Under the pieces are notes generated by a model. It was not told the origin of the DNA. It searched no databases and worked only from the letters and a program-made list of their open reading frames with translations. A stretch of 64,000 nucleotides of DNA. Origin: Pteria penguin (lineage: Eukaryota; Mollusca; Bivalvia; Pterioida; Pteriidae). A program made the translations under genes and the position numbers. The DNA lies in NCBI GenBank assembly GCA_035048485.1, contig CM068583.1, positions 44,111,042-44,175,041 of the forward strand. Reading direction: 5' to 3'. Within the stretch, counting starts at the first letter, position 1, and every line of letters begins with the position of its first letter. Of this stretch, positions 11,911 through 26,900 are shown one piece after another.

Positions 11911-13839
11911 TCTTGTGTCAGATATCAATTCTTGTTATTTCCATAGTACTGTTAATATAAAGTACACAGTAAGCAGCTATTTTATAGAGAATCTGAACTG
12001 ACAGTTTTCATTGTGTATTGTTTTTCAAAGATGATTGCTGAAGGAGGGTATTCTGTTTGAGTTTCTGGTCCCATATTGCAGAACATATCTAGCAAAATCA
12101 TTACAATCTTAGTTTTAGACAATAGTACATCATTTGTATCAAGTTTAATCATATTCCTCGGGGTGATTCTTAAGAAAAAGTTAGATATCATAAAATAAAA
12201 CATACCAATGAGATGCAGATAAAATAAAACACAGCAAAGGGATGCAGAATATGCCCAAGCACAGATCTAAGATAGGGGGAGGTGGTCTAGACCCCACTTA
12301 GATTTGGGAGTTAGGGGTCTGGATGCATATCCATCATTCTTTGATTATTGTCATAAAGGCATTTTGCAAATAATTTGCAGCCAAAAACAGGAGAAAATTG
12401 TTAAAGTCTTGCTGTTCAATTAGATGTTTGATGGATACGAACATTTATATGTCAAATCACACACTTAAAATATTACCGCAATAAATAAATATTAGAAAAT
12501 AAAAATAATGATAAAATGATAATAGTAAAAACCTAAACTATAACATGAAAAAGAAAGATTAAACAAAAAGCAAAAACAAACATACAAAAAAATCCCCCTG
12601 AAAAAAAAAAATCTGATTTGAAAATAAACTCAAACGAAAATACAAAAATGATATGATTTCTTTTTGGCTTGAATTAGTTACATTTGATTGAGAACTAAGA
12701 TCAATAACATTTTATTGTTTGATTTCTTGTTGTTACTCGACCTTTATTTTGATTAATGTGATTTTTAATTTACTATCACCAACTACATGCAAAAGGTTCA
12801 AATCCAGGTGATCCTAGTGGCTTTGCCCCTACTATCGCAGCAGGACGGAACCCTATATCCACTTAAGGACTTATAAGCAGCTCCACACTCCATGCCGTAT
12901 AAAACATTCTCAATTTGGCACAAAAAACCCAGATCTGCTCCTGTATGCCCGCATGATACGTAAACAGAGACAAGAATTGGATGCATTTTGATGATATTGA
13001 AGTACAAGTGAAGACTGCTTAGGTACCTACCAGTAGTCAATAAGGAACAGCCATTATACTAGAAAAAAGAGATACAGGCTATCACAGACCCCTTTAAGAA
13101 CCAGAGGTAAGATCAGGTACCATGGAGAAGTAAGCATCGGGCCCTGCTGACCGGTCACATCCGCTGTATTTCCTTAAGATTATTTGAGCTAGTATAATCT
13201 GTAGTCATATTGGGTGGTAATTTAATATAACTGTAGTCATAACAGGTAAAATGTCATAATCAGTAAAATGGTATCAAACTTTATTATTGCAGTACAAACA
13301 GTTTAACAAAGACTACAATCAACTAAAGAAGTCAACATGCCAATCATTTCTGATAAGCCTGAAAAAGGTCTTTATAGTGACCATCAAATTTGCAGATTGT
13401 AGACTTAAAAATTTGGGATTTCATATCCTTGTGGTATTAGCTTTTCACTCAGTAGCTTGCCTCAGTTAATGAAAGAACCTTAGTCTGAAGAAGTTGTAGC
13501 ATATCAGATTCTTGATACATAAAGACACCATATGATGGAGATAAAGGAATATTACGTACATGGAAAGTTAAGAATAGGAAAATAGTGAATGTCTAAGTAT
13601 GAAGCACAGGAACTGGATTCAGTTGTATCTTTGATTTCAAGTTCGTTTGGCTATATTGCATGTACATATGCACCAAAGTTTTTAAAATTTATTGATAACA
13701 CATTATCAACATAACGGAATGTTAAAGGTTTTTGCCATTTGCTTTTTATATTGACACAGAAGGTTTTGCACAAAATCAATATACGATTTGGCATAAATTC
13801 ACAACGTTTTAGAAGTGCAGACAAGATGACTCACCTGAA

Positions 13840-14290
13840 GGGCCATACTCGTCACTTTTAGACCAAGGTGCTGAACTTTCAAGTTCTGAAGTACTGCCAC
13901 CATCAGATTCAAAATCTCATAATCAGAGACACACAACACGTGCCTCTGTCATAATATAGGAGAAGAACAGACAGTTCCAGACCCCCATTATAGAACCCAG
14001 GTGCACAGCTTCAAATCATTTTCCGTTAAATGCTACAATAGATTCTTTCAAGGCCTTTTGGTGTATTAGAAGGGTGGACAAGATTTTTAACTACCTCTGA
14101 ACCCAATCCAGACCACCACTGGAACCCAAGTGCACAATTTCAAGTCATGTAACATTATATGCCACCATCAGATTCTTTTCAGGTCTCCTGATTTAGGAGA
14201 AGCATGGACAAAAAACTTTTAAGCATACCAGTGAATCCCACCAAAGAGCCCAGACTCGCACGTTTGAAACAGATATTGGCATAATAGGCC
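13840..14290. repeat. Degenerate tandem repeat, unit about 140 bp, about 3 copies
   Basis: Recurring blocks such as GAACCCAGGTGCACAGCTTC, GGAACCCAAGTGCACAATTT, CACCATCAGATTC and GGAGAAG.ATGGACAA appear in the same order with many differences, so the array is old. Confidence 0.6.
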
Positions 14291-15062
14291 CTGCCTATAA
14301 AATGTTAATGAATGTTACTTGATTAAAATAATTAGTACTTTGTGACTAAACAATACCACAGTGGACATCAATTGAAGAGTCAAGATGCTTGGGAGATGTA
14401 ATAGTCTCGAGCTACACCCACAAGGAATGTCCTTCCCAAGAGATGGGTGTAGGCTAATAAGAAAAGGGTCATAGCCACACTACACTAGAACGGAATATGA
14501 TAGTAAGAAACTTTTTTCGGGGATTGGTTAACAAGTTAATTATTTCAAAGAGAATCTTTATTTCAGTAACGTAAAATATTAAAATATGAAAGTATAACTA
14601 ATGCTATGTTACTATACAACTTACAACAATGTACAACTGTACTACCGTGAACATTCAAAGCCTGGAGAAGGAAGCATCTTCCATTGGCTACCCAGAAATA
14701 TCAAAAGTATGCAGACAACAAAAAACATTTCAACTCTTTATTCAAGAGATGAATGTGGTATGGACTGTATATAAAGTATCATTGCCACAAAGTATTTTAT
14801 CGCAGAGAATGTACAAAAACACAGTATGTAACCATGATTCAGATGAGCCGCCCCTTCCCACTTCTAACCTCTGACCACCCAAAATCTATCATTTTGGATC
14901 TCCTTATCAGTTTTGTATTTTACATGACTTTCAATTTGCAGTATAACATCAATGTACCTTCTGTATACTTTCTGCACTCTAAGCAGATGCAGATCACCAA
15001 TATGCTCATTCCTTGGGGACACATGCTAGCCCCTGATTTATAAGTTTCCATGAATGTCCACA

Positions 15063-15820
15063 TTGACGCTGATGGGCCACTGGAAGTACCACATTGACAG
15101 GCCACTGGAAGTATCACATTAATAGGCCACTGGAAATAACACATTGATAGGCCACTGGAACTATCACATTGATAGGCCACTTGAAGTACCACATTGATAG
15201 GCCACTGGAACTATCACATTGATAGGCCACTGGAAGTACCACATTGATAGGCCACTGGAACTATCACACTGATAGGCCACTTGAAGTACCACATTGATAG
15301 GCCACTGGAACTATCACATTGATAGGCCACTGGAAGTACCACATTGACAGGCCACTGGAACTATCACATTGATAGGCCACTGGAAATACCACATTGATAG
15401 GCCACTGGAACTATCACATTGATAGGCCACTTGAAGTACCACATTGACAGGCCACTGGAACTATCACATTGATAGGCCACTGGAAATACCACATTGATAG
15501 GCCACTGGAACTATCACATTGATAGGCTACTGGAAGTACCACATTGATAGGCCACTGGAACTATCACACTGATAGGCCACTTGAAGTACCACATTGATAG
15601 GCCACTGGAAGTACCACAGTGATAAGCCACTGAGTGTACCACATTGATAGGCCACTGGAACTATCACACTGATAGGCCACTTGAAGTACCACAGTGATAA
15701 GCCACTGGAAGTACCACAGTGATAAGCCACTGGAAGTACCACAGTGATAAGCCATTAGAAGAACTACACCGATAGGCTCCTAATAGTACCACTGGTATCA
15801 CAGGCCACTGGAAGTACCAT
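15063..15820. repeat. 25-bp minisatellite, about 30 copies, with dimer structure
   Basis: Unit GATAGGCCACTGGAAGTACC plus ACATT. Units alternate between GTACC and CTATC versions, so much of the array is a 50-bp dimer repeat. The first and last units are the most diverged. Open frames across it come only from the repetition. Confidence 0.95.
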
Positions 15821-17771
15821 GGGGATATATAAAACAATTCCTTTCATACTTTACATGTATATTACATAGTGAAGGACACAATACTCCGATATCTTTAAAA
15901 TATAATAATCTTTTATAATGATGACGACAAGAAAACAGATTTTGAAATGTTTTATCATGTTTTCATCAGCATAGCAATGTTATAACATCACAGATTGATG
16001 AGCACGCCATTCATCACCATACAAAAACTTCACAACTCATGCATCAATTTCACAAATGCCCAAAGTAAGTACACATTCTGATGGATTATGCAAATGGTAA
16101 AATCTAGAGATTTCCTGACAGTTTTTAAGGCACATACATCTTAGCTTTCAAAGAAAAAACAGTATGTGGTATTTAAAAGTCTAATTCAAAACTTGTAATA
16201 ATCATGCAATGTAACTTAATCTCTCTATAAAACTGATTAACTTTAAAAGAAACTGTCAAAACATTAAGCAATAAACTGTGAGCAATTAAATTTGATTTGT
16301 GGGGATTTTTTTTCAGTTAAAATAAGAAAAAGGAACTGAACAAGAAAAGTCTTACAGATGAAATGTACCTGTTCTACCATTCTGATACATAACCTCATAA
16401 TAAGCAGTATATTTCAATCTATTTATAGGGGTTTCCCACATTATCATAGTACTCCAACATAAATGGTGATACACTGGATTTCACAAAATACATGACAACA
16501 CATTTTAAACAATACAAATGTCAAACAAAGAGCACTTCCAAATAGAAAATTAACAAAAAGAATGAAAACTAGAACGAGTTAACAGAGGGTTTGATTCTGT
16601 TTCAACTGGTGAAAAATCAGAAATTCTACATCAAGTGAGCTAACACCAATTGACCTTATCATGATGCCTGGCTGTGTCAAGCTGTGGTTACCTTGTTCTC
16701 ATTTCTCTGCATAAATTTCATTATACAAATATGATATTTTGGAATTGTATCAATTGCTGCAGTTAATACATGTATAATAATTACATAAGTTGTTAATGAA
16801 AATCATCTTCCTCTTATCAATAACCCAGATAACATAATACAAAAAGTAAATAAGAATACATAGAAAACATGGCAAGAAATTTCTAGTCAGAGAAAGAAAA
16901 TGAGATCCTGCTCTTATCATATTCAAAAAGATAACAAAAAAATCCTGAAGTTTGAAGTACACCAATTCAATTCTACCCTCATTTCCTTAAATTTCACTTC
17001 GTTCAAACATTGCATACATTGTATAACACCTTTCACCAACCATTAAGCACATACTGAACATTTACACACATTCACAAGCTTATACAAAGTCAATAAATAC
17101 CATTCCTTATTCGTTTATTTAACATTTCTACATGTCATAACCTTTGAGAAAAATACTGGTATTTTAAAATGCATATTTTCAATTTTAAAACTGACATTTA
17201 CTGTATAACAAACAATATAAATTTGGACTATAGCTTCAAAATAACAAAATTCTTAGAAAGTATTTTTCTTTATCAGATATCTGGACTGACAACACATGGA
17301 CACTTATCAGTCTGGACAATTACCGGCATTCATCGACCCAATTAATTAGATGCTAATTTAGTTAAAACTATGGGACAAATACCACATAATGCAATATTTG
17401 AGTTAGATACTGTCCATATTTGTAAAAACAGCAGTAAATAACATTTTGTATAAATATTTTGAACACTGGACATTCAGACCAATATTTGAGTTATTATTGT
17501 CAGTCCCATTTTCTAAATCTAATCGATACAGCTGACACTATTCAAATCATGAGGCATCTTTTTTTCATACAATTTTTTAAAAGTTGCTGTGAAAACTATG
17601 CCAGGAATTCATAGGTGAATTTGTAAAATTCTCATGCAGTGAAAGATCAATATCAAAATGGAATGACAATACAGTAACCATGGAAGATTCAAGAAAATCT
17701 TTGCAGAGAAGTACATACCATACCACAATGATAGTTTATATTCAAAATAAAAACCTATGTTTGAGCTTTTG

Positions 17772-17914
17772 TTAAAAATTAAATTTAAACTGGAATCCAC
17801 CTCCTCCTTGTCCAAATGGATTAAATCCTTGATGCCAAAAGGGACCTCCTCCTCCACCTTGTTGTTGTTCTGGATCTAAAGGATCCTCACCATTGTCAAA
17901 CTTCTCTCGTTTTT
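17772..17914 (-). CDS. DNAJC3: DNAJC3 exon 10 (C-terminus and stop)
   Basis: Residues 449-495. Contains REKFDNGEDPLDPEQQ, a Gly-rich stretch, and FQFKFNF before TAA at 17774-17772. The family's C-terminal signature is present; no KDEL-type signal is seen. Confidence 0.96.
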
Positions 17915-20900
17915 CTAAATATAATAAATTTCAACAAGTTGTTAACAAAATGTATATTTTGGAACCAAATTACTGTGTGTAACAGGCAGGAGAAAAAGAT
18001 GTAGCAAGACCTGGGTTTCACACCCAGAACCTTCCATGATCAAGAGGGATGTTCTCACCATTGAGCCATCTGGGCCAATATCCGTCCGTCACACTTCTCC
18101 CCTGCAAAAAGTTTCCAATCCTAGAAACTGAAACGCACAACAATCCAAAGACTGTAACCCTCAAAGTACACAACAAACATGTAACTCGTAAGGGCTGGCC
18201 ATGGCATTAAATGTAACAGGCAGGAAAAAAAGATGTAGCCGGACCTATGAATCAAACCCAGAACCTTCTGCTATCAAGGAAGACGATCTCACCATTGAGA
18301 TATCTAGGCTGATATCCATCCATCATATATGAAACAAAATGTGTTAGTACATCATTATTTCCACAAGACAAGGCAGAATTCCTGACAGCAAAAAGAACAG
18401 ATGGATAGAATGACTGAATGTCTCCCCATCTATCTGAGTAGGAAATCAAAAATTCCAGTAGTGATACAATTCTAACCCATGATCACTATAATCAAGCTAC
18501 AAAATCTTTGTCAAAATACTGATGTATTCTGTAACCACTAAGAAATAAAATCTGAAATACAAATATAATCTCAAATCACTATATCAAATACAGAATCCAA
18601 ATATATGTATATGAATGATCTTACAAACCTTGATCAGTGAGGACTTCTTTTGCTGCTGCAATGTCTATAAATTTCTTCTCTGCTAAAGCTTTTTCTTCTC
18701 CCTTGTACTTATCAGGATGCCATTTAGCTGCAAGTTTCTTGTATGCCTTCTTTATCTGCTTGGTAGTTGCCGTTCTGGAATATGAAATTATCATCATATT
18801 ACATGTATTTGTAATACAATGTATATATTTTCTAAGCAGAAACTGAGATTTGAATCTGGAGCTCTACTGGTATACCTTATGGCCACTAGAAGAGATTATC
18901 TAAAGATGTACTTTTTCATTATTTCTGATGAGATTTTGCTTTCAATCACTATAAATAAACAAAGGGCTCAAATCAGCTTGTATCACTAATCCGTGCACTG
19001 TGAGTCCCAGAAAAAACTTAGAAAGTATCAGAATGTTCTCTAATGAGAGTATTCTTTTTCAGACATTTTATTTCAGAACTGAGCAAAAACGGCAATACTA
19101 AGTGGATGCCCTTCTAGTAGACACAGCTAGTACAATATCATATTACATAAAGAAAAATGAAAAAAAAACCAAAAACATTTGTCGGCAGTGAAATATTTAT
19201 TGACATATTTATTGAAATATATATTGACAAAAATATTGTATCATTTAAAAATACCAGCGTGATATTATACCATTTCTTTGTGAATAATACTCAATGACCT
19301 CATTTATATTTTACAAACTAAACATTACCATATCAACAAACTCTAAACTATAGGAATTGCACTTACCTTTTTACACCTAAGATTTTATAATAATCTCTCT
19401 TTTTGGATTGTTTGAGTAATTTCTGAGCTTTGTGTAGGCCGTCTTGTGCTCGCCTGTTATCGCCATCTATATTTGTGGCCTTTTGATAGTCTTTGACAGC
19501 TTCATCTAATTGTTCATTGCCTATATAAGTTTCTGCCCTATCCATTAAAGCATCTATATCTTCAGGATAACGATCAAGTATATAATTACACATTGTAAAT
19601 GCTTCTTTAGTGTTCCCTGCCTGAAACGAAGGTAGATATTCTCTGACATATGCTTTTACATGTAATGTGTTTGTTTGGTCATAAATATCCATTTAAATTA
19701 AGTTTACCTCTGAATTAAATTAAACAATTCTACCTATTTTTATATCTAATCAGAGAATGAAAGCCTTAAATCACAATGATTATAAAAACTCGAAAATCTT
19801 CATGTTCAGTGTAGCACTTTTCAAGATGTAAAACTCCACAGAGCACTTTGCTTAATGTTTTTCTTTAATAGTCACTGAAATATTTATTTTACAACATTCA
19901 ACAAGCAAATTCATAGAGTTGTGGTCCCCCGCTTTTGGGGTTCTATCAGTAAGGGTGCAGTGATCTGTGACACATTGTAATGGTTGTGCATGTCTACAGA
20001 CACACATGCAAAATATGAAGGCGTCTTGCGGTACAAAAGTTACATTTGAGTAGGTCAAAGGTCACGGTCGAGGTCATGATAAAAAATTCTGATACTAACG
20101 GAAAGGTATTGCATTTTTGCATTTAGGGACACACATGCCAAATATGAAGGCCCCATGTCTTACAGCTAAAAAGTTATGACCAAGGTTAAAGTTTTTGTGA
20201 CAGACAGACAGATGGACTGACAGACGAATGAGATTCAATGTCCCCACACTGTTGCGAAAAGCTGGGGAACAATAATGGATTTTCTATTATAATGCTTTTT
20301 AAAATGATTCTGAACTAACTATTGTACTTCGAAATTTTAATTATGATTTCATATTTTCAACAGAAACAGAAGATGATAAGAGATATATGGGAAAGAAATA
20401 ATTATACCTGTGCATTACAATGACACTGGTAAGATTTGGCTTTGATCTGATAGAATTCTACTTTAGGCTCTGTAGTTTGTATCTGACTAGCTTTGTTGAG
20501 ACATCCACTATAGTCTTTGTTATTCTTTGCTTCTTGGGCAGCATTGAGTTGCTTAACCAATTTCTTCACTTTTTTGTAATGTGGATAACAATCTTTGTCA
20601 TCTGGATCAAGTTTCAGACACTCACGAATTTGTCTAAATAATAGAAATATCATAGGTACTATGTGAAAGAAATTCATACAAGACTATGGTCAAACATGCA
20701 GTTAGGTTCATACAAGACCATGGTCAAACATGCAGTTAGGTAGTTAGGTTCATACAATACCGTGGTCAAACATGCAGTTAGGTTGTTCTGTCAACAAGAA
20801 AAGTAGTAAAACTAGTGGATGTTCCCTGAACTGCAGCAATCATTTGAAAGCAGAATTCCAAAAGGAAAATTTGTCCCTTTGGTTTGCATAATTGATGTAA

Positions 20901-23900
20901 TTTGCTTTCAGGAACAGTATAATCAATAACTCTTTAGAATATTAACATATGATACTGAACACACAAGCAGCACAAAATGTGGACATTTGATACTAAACAT
21001 ACACAGAGAATAAAATGCGAACATTTAATACTAACATTAAGGATTCCTCTGCTTCTCCTATATTGTAATGAAGAATACTCATTTTATAGTAAGCTTTTCT
21101 GTTATCACTCCTCAGTGTTGTTGTTGGACGGATTTCAGTTATGGCTTTAGTATACTCCCCAATTGCCTCATAACATTCTGCTCGCAGCTCATGTAAGTGA
21201 GGATCCCATGGTGATACCTAAAACAACATGTATGGAAGTATTTAATACTCATACTATGAAGTATTTTATACATATATTATTACTAAGAGTTTATGGTTGG
21301 TGAAGTAGAATTTTTACATACAAGTAACAAAAATACATTTCACAGATAAAGTGATTTAAGATTTAATACTTTGGTAGAGCTATTACACCATGTTACACCA
21401 TGTTTACATAATCAATATCAGAACATTAATATGTGTATACATTTAGTGCACCATATGTGCATTTCGACAATTTATATCACTAAAGTGATGGTCAAGGCCA
21501 AATCTGTGGAAATCCAAAGTATAAATACATGTATTTGAAGGGCAAACTACATAAAAATTGAGCTAAAAGTAAGAGCCAAAAAACCATTGTAAAGACAGAG
21601 ATGTTCATGAGGGAGATCATACAGAGAATGAAAGACTTAAATCTCAATGAGTATAAAAATTTGGAAATCTGTAAAAAAATGATTACACTCAATACAGCTC
21701 TTTTCAAGATGTCAAACTCAACAAAGTAATTTGTTTCAATATTAATTAGATTTAATACTACAAATTAAATCGGTTTATTAACGCAAGACAACGCTATTAT
21801 ATCAAAGTGTGATAACGCTTCATTTTATATTACTCATATAACTCACATCTTATAACATGTGTTTGTTTACTCAACCGAGGTATTTAAATAGGGTGATGAT
21901 TTGCAACGAGTGTTTGGAAAAAAACGTTTACCCACCCACCTCACCTAAGATAATTATATGTAGAACTATGATACTGTTTGGAATTTAAAGTTATAATTAC
22001 AGGATATCCATATATCTTCAAAAGGATCCTTCAGTAACAAGGGCATAGGGGGGGGCACAGACATGGTTGTGCTCCCCCCCCCCCACTTGTAGAGTAATAT
22101 TCAAAGTTTAAATAAACTTAAATAAGACATTTTAAGCGAAGTAAATCTATTTTCTTTTATATTTTTAATGTCTGATTTCTAATCCGTAACTACAAAATTA
22201 TTGATAAGGTTTTCTGTTTTTACTGGCTGTTGATGTATCCTGATTACGCAACATATTGCTACAAAAGAAAGTTTCCCCAACAAAATATCTTTCAGCTTAT
22301 GCATTAGTGTGATGTCATCCATTGTAAGTATTTATTACGTTTTGAATGATGTTATACAAGTCGGAGATTATGCAAAAGAGTCGCATTATTATAGTTTGCT
22401 CTTATCTGACTGATTGATTGATTGTTTGATTTTTGTTTAAATAACGTCACACCACGAATATTCCACGTATATGGTGACGGCATCTGCCTGATGCGGGGCA
22501 TACAAATTCTGACCTTTGCAACGAACCCATCCGAAGCAGTGAGGGATCTTTAACATGCCATGCTTACCACAACACGGGATCTCAGTTTTTACTGTCTCAT
22601 CCGAAAGACAGGACACCAGCATGACCAGAGCGGGACTCGATTCCCAGCCTCCCGATCAGGAGTCCAGCTACCATTTCACTTACTATTTAAAAGTTATAAC
22701 CAATGTTAAAGTTTTTGAAATGTAACTTTTGTAGCTCAAAGGTCACGGTCAGGATCATGATGTCAAAACTTATTGTACTAACAAAAAAATCTTGTTATAT
22801 GGAATACACATATAAAATATGAAAGCCCTACCCCTTACAATTCAAAAGTTAAAACCAATGTTAAAGTTTTTTGCCACAGACAGACAGACCGACCAAAAAA
22901 TAGATGTCTCCAAATATTTGATTTTGAGGGCACAATAATTTTGTACTAGTTACTTCATAATTTCAAATATGATGTCCTATTTTCAGCAGAAATACAGAAG
23001 GTGATAAGGGAGAACATGCAATGCTTAAGGTCAATACTAAAGAAATTTAAATTGAAGAGCAAACTAAGTATGAATTTGACCAAAAAGAAAGAGCCAAAGA
23101 ACCAGTCTAAGGACAGCTCTACAAGAGGGAGATACTCTTTAATTATAAAATAATTTACCAATATAATTCATACCAGAAATCAAGCATTCTGTATTTAAAA
23201 CATACATAATCAAAAGCACTTGACAAACCCAAATGTTTTCTAAAATATACCTAATCAAAAACACTTGACATTCCAAAATGTATTTTAAAATATCACCTAA
23301 ACACTTGTCAAAAACACTCGGCGACAATATGATCATGATCAAATTACAAATTTATAGTGTCTATCAGTTGAGACATTAAATTTGTGGAGAATGACTTCCC
23401 AAAACAAGGAAATCTTGGTCCCAGACAGAAAATAATACATCATTGAAAGTAAATTTGTATAGGATTTAAGGATTTCAATATACCTCTATTGCTCTGCCTA
23501 GAATATCAATCACCTGCTGGAACTGAGCATGTTCATGAAGTTGGTAGGCTATTTTGATGTCTTCTCTTAAATGACCAATTGTATCAAGCTGGGACAATGC
23601 CTCTTCGTGGGATTTATTTTTATCCAACTACAAATCATCATAACAAATCATTCAATTTCAATATCGACTTACTAACAGCATTTGTACCTTGCAATGTTTG
23701 ATAATGTTTAGTTACATTTGTATTTACTTCAAAATCATATTTATTTGCCTTTCACAATTTAATAACCATTTTTACAAAGTGACAAACTACCTGCAAAACA
23801 GCAATCGCTTAATGTATCATTAAGAAAGTCCTGCCATATGTGCTGACATAGTCAATTAATATTGCTATGCCAGCAGTCAACCAAGGTAAACAAGGTCAAA

Positions 23901-26900
23901 TAGATCTCCAGAACATGAAAATGTATTTGAGATATGCATAGTATTCAACATATTCAAGGTTAATTTATCGTTATAAAGGAAAACAAATTCAGAACAATCA
24001 GTGTTTGACATATCGACATTTGACTGTGGAATTTTTGTTATACAAAGTATATTTCTCATATCAGCAGGTAAAGGTTGTCAAACCATTGTGACATCGACCA
24101 GCTCTACAGAAACTAGTATCAAAATATGGGAAATGATAAAAAAATTGTATGACATCACAATGGTTATCACATCACATACCTAGTCATATTGGAAATAACT
24201 ATAGTACGGAAAGACTAAATACAATTACAAAATCTATACTTCATGAACTACTTAATTTCAACATACAGTCAAACCTCGATATCTCGAAGTCGGAGGGACC
24301 GTGGAAAATATTTCGAGATATCCGTAGTTCAAGATATCCAATTTCAAGTTTAGGATCACAAATTTTGAAGTTGTTAACATACACCGGTACATTTGACATG
24401 TGTGATTATTATAGTACGTGATGTATTTATCAAGAAATATGCATTGATGTACATAGTTACAAAATAATTAATCTAAATCTCATACCTTTTATTTATAAAT
24501 ATATAAATAGAATATACTCCAAAACTGAAAACGTCATGTTTGATTCTCAGTAAATTTGTATGTTAAATTCAGTACTAGACATAACTGTCGTATACTATAC
24601 TTTAAACCAACTATGGGCTGATGCACGAGACGAGGTGAAAAAACTTGTCATAATTTTATTTTATTCAAAACACATCAAGCAACTATTACTTTGCATAAAA
24701 ATACACAGACATACACATGGATACGAAATAAAAACAGATTAATGAACAATGTAAAGAAAATTCTTTAAATAAATACAGTTATGAGTAAGTGAGTTAATAT
24801 TACTTTTTAATGCAGGTCAAATTTAATAAGCTATCATCATGTGGTAACAATTGGTATAAATAACAAGGTATGAATGGACTCGATCAATTATGTAATTACT
24901 GCTGCTTTCTACATTGTACACCGACACGGTCAACTGATCAAACCGTGTGCGCGATCTGTCAACTAGGAAAGATGCCGCGGGGAAAAAGAAGCCAACTTCG
25001 AGATAAACCGGGTAAATAAGAACTTCAGGACTTAAATGTATTCGAGATATGCATGGTATTTGACACATCAGTGTTCAACACATCCGGGGTAAATTTAATC
25101 ATATTGTGAAGGAATTTTTTCGGGACCAACATCATACTGCAAGATATACTGGGTAATCGAGATATCAGTGTTCGACATATCGCAGGTTGATTGTATGTCA
25201 ATGTGGAAAAACCATTAATAGAAAACATGGAAAATTTTGGCAAAATCAGAAATTGTAGATTAGACAAGTACTGAGTATGTAAAAGATATTTTATAAATAT
25301 CTAAATTAAATAATTCATTCGACTCAGTGAGCCATATCTGTTGTTTGAGATAGAAATCATCAGGAATAATCATTTTTCCTAAAAATGTACGTACTATTTC
25401 TTTATAATCTTTCTCAGCCTCTGTTAACTTTCCTTGTTTAAGTAAAACATTAGCTCTCTGCAATCTGGCCTGTAATGGAATATCAAGTAACATTAGCTCT
25501 CTGCAATCTGGCCTGTAATGGAATATCAAGTAACATTAGCTCTCTGCAATCCGGCCTGTAATAAAATATCAAGTAATATTAGCTCTCTGCAATCTGGCTT
25601 GTAATGGAATATCAAGTAACATTAGCTCTCTGCAATCCGGCCTGTAATAAAATATCAAGTAATATTAGCTCTCTGCAATCTGGATTGTAATGGAATATCA
25701 AGTAACATTAGCTCTCTGCAATTTGGCCTGTAATGGAATATCAAATAACATTAGCTCTTTGCAATCTGGACTGTAATGGAATATCAAGTAACATTAGCTC
25801 TCTGCAATCTTGCCTGTAATGGAATATCAAGTAACATTAGCTCTTTACAATCTGGATTGTAATGGAATATCAAGTAACATTAGCTCTCTGCAATCTGGCT
25901 TGTAATGGAATATCAAGTAGCATTAGCTCTTTGCAATCTGGATTGTAATGGAATATCAAGTAACATTAGCTCTCTGCAATCTGGCCTGTAATGGAATATC
26001 AAGTAGCATTAGCTCTTTGCAATCTGACTTGTAATGGTTAGCTCTTTGCAATCTAGGATGTAATGGAATATCAAGTAAAATTAGCTCTTTAAATTCTGGT
26101 TGTAACTAAAAAACCAAGTAACACAAGATATGTGTATGAAATATGAATGCCCCTGTCGGCAACAAACCGAAATTTTGACCAATGTAAAAGCTTCTGAAAT
26201 ATAGGTCAAAGGTCATGAGGTCAAAAATTATTGTACCAATGGAGAGGTCTTGTGACATTCATTTGAAAACTAAAACCCCATCTTTGTACAGTTGAAAAGT
26301 TATATGAATATTAATGTGTTTTTGCCACAGACAAACAGGCCAAAAACAAGATACCCCTGAATCTTTTATTCCAGGGGCATGAAAATTGAAAAAGATGAAA
26401 TAATTCCAAGGCAGCAATTAGGATTGATCATTGATAATGAAACCAATATTCTTTCAATAATTATAATTCATGACTATCAGTATACATACATGTACTGAAA
26501 TAAGTATTCCATATGATCAATAAGTAGAACATAATATAAAATATAATATTTTCTGTATTTGTTCGGAAAACTAATATTAAGTATGACATTATAACATTAT
26601 ATATGTTTACAAGAAAATGGTAGAGTAATATGTGACAAGAATTAATTTTATAAAATCTAAAAAAAAACATCTTTTGTACACCTTTCATGAACATTTGTTT
26701 TAAATTTCTTTTATTTTTCTTTTACACAATTGACTGATTACCATATGTCTAACATCACACCTTTTGGCATTCTTTTTCATTATAACGTCATAAATAAATG
26801 GCCCATCAAACATTAATTTCTTTGTGAGGTTCCAATGAAGCTAAGTAATTGGCTCAGTCTTAGCTAAAGTTTTGAAAACTTACCAGACATTTTTCTAATT

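Larger units (their letters stand above)
11911..17771. other. Convergent intergenic region between the LRR gene and DNAJC3
   Basis: Holds a degenerate tandem repeat at about 13840-14290 and the 25-bp minisatellite at 15063-15820. The rest is AT-rich, with no exon or RNA gene I can support. Confidence 0.6.

Noticed and set aside
14920..15755. Several open frames across the 25-bp array
   Set aside because: Products are simple repeats (for example WYFQWPINV) created by the tandem repetition.
24266..25193. Possible CRISPR-like or regulatory direct repeats (ATATCTCGA words)
   Set aside because: The words are the subterminal repeats of a TA-flanked DNA transposon.
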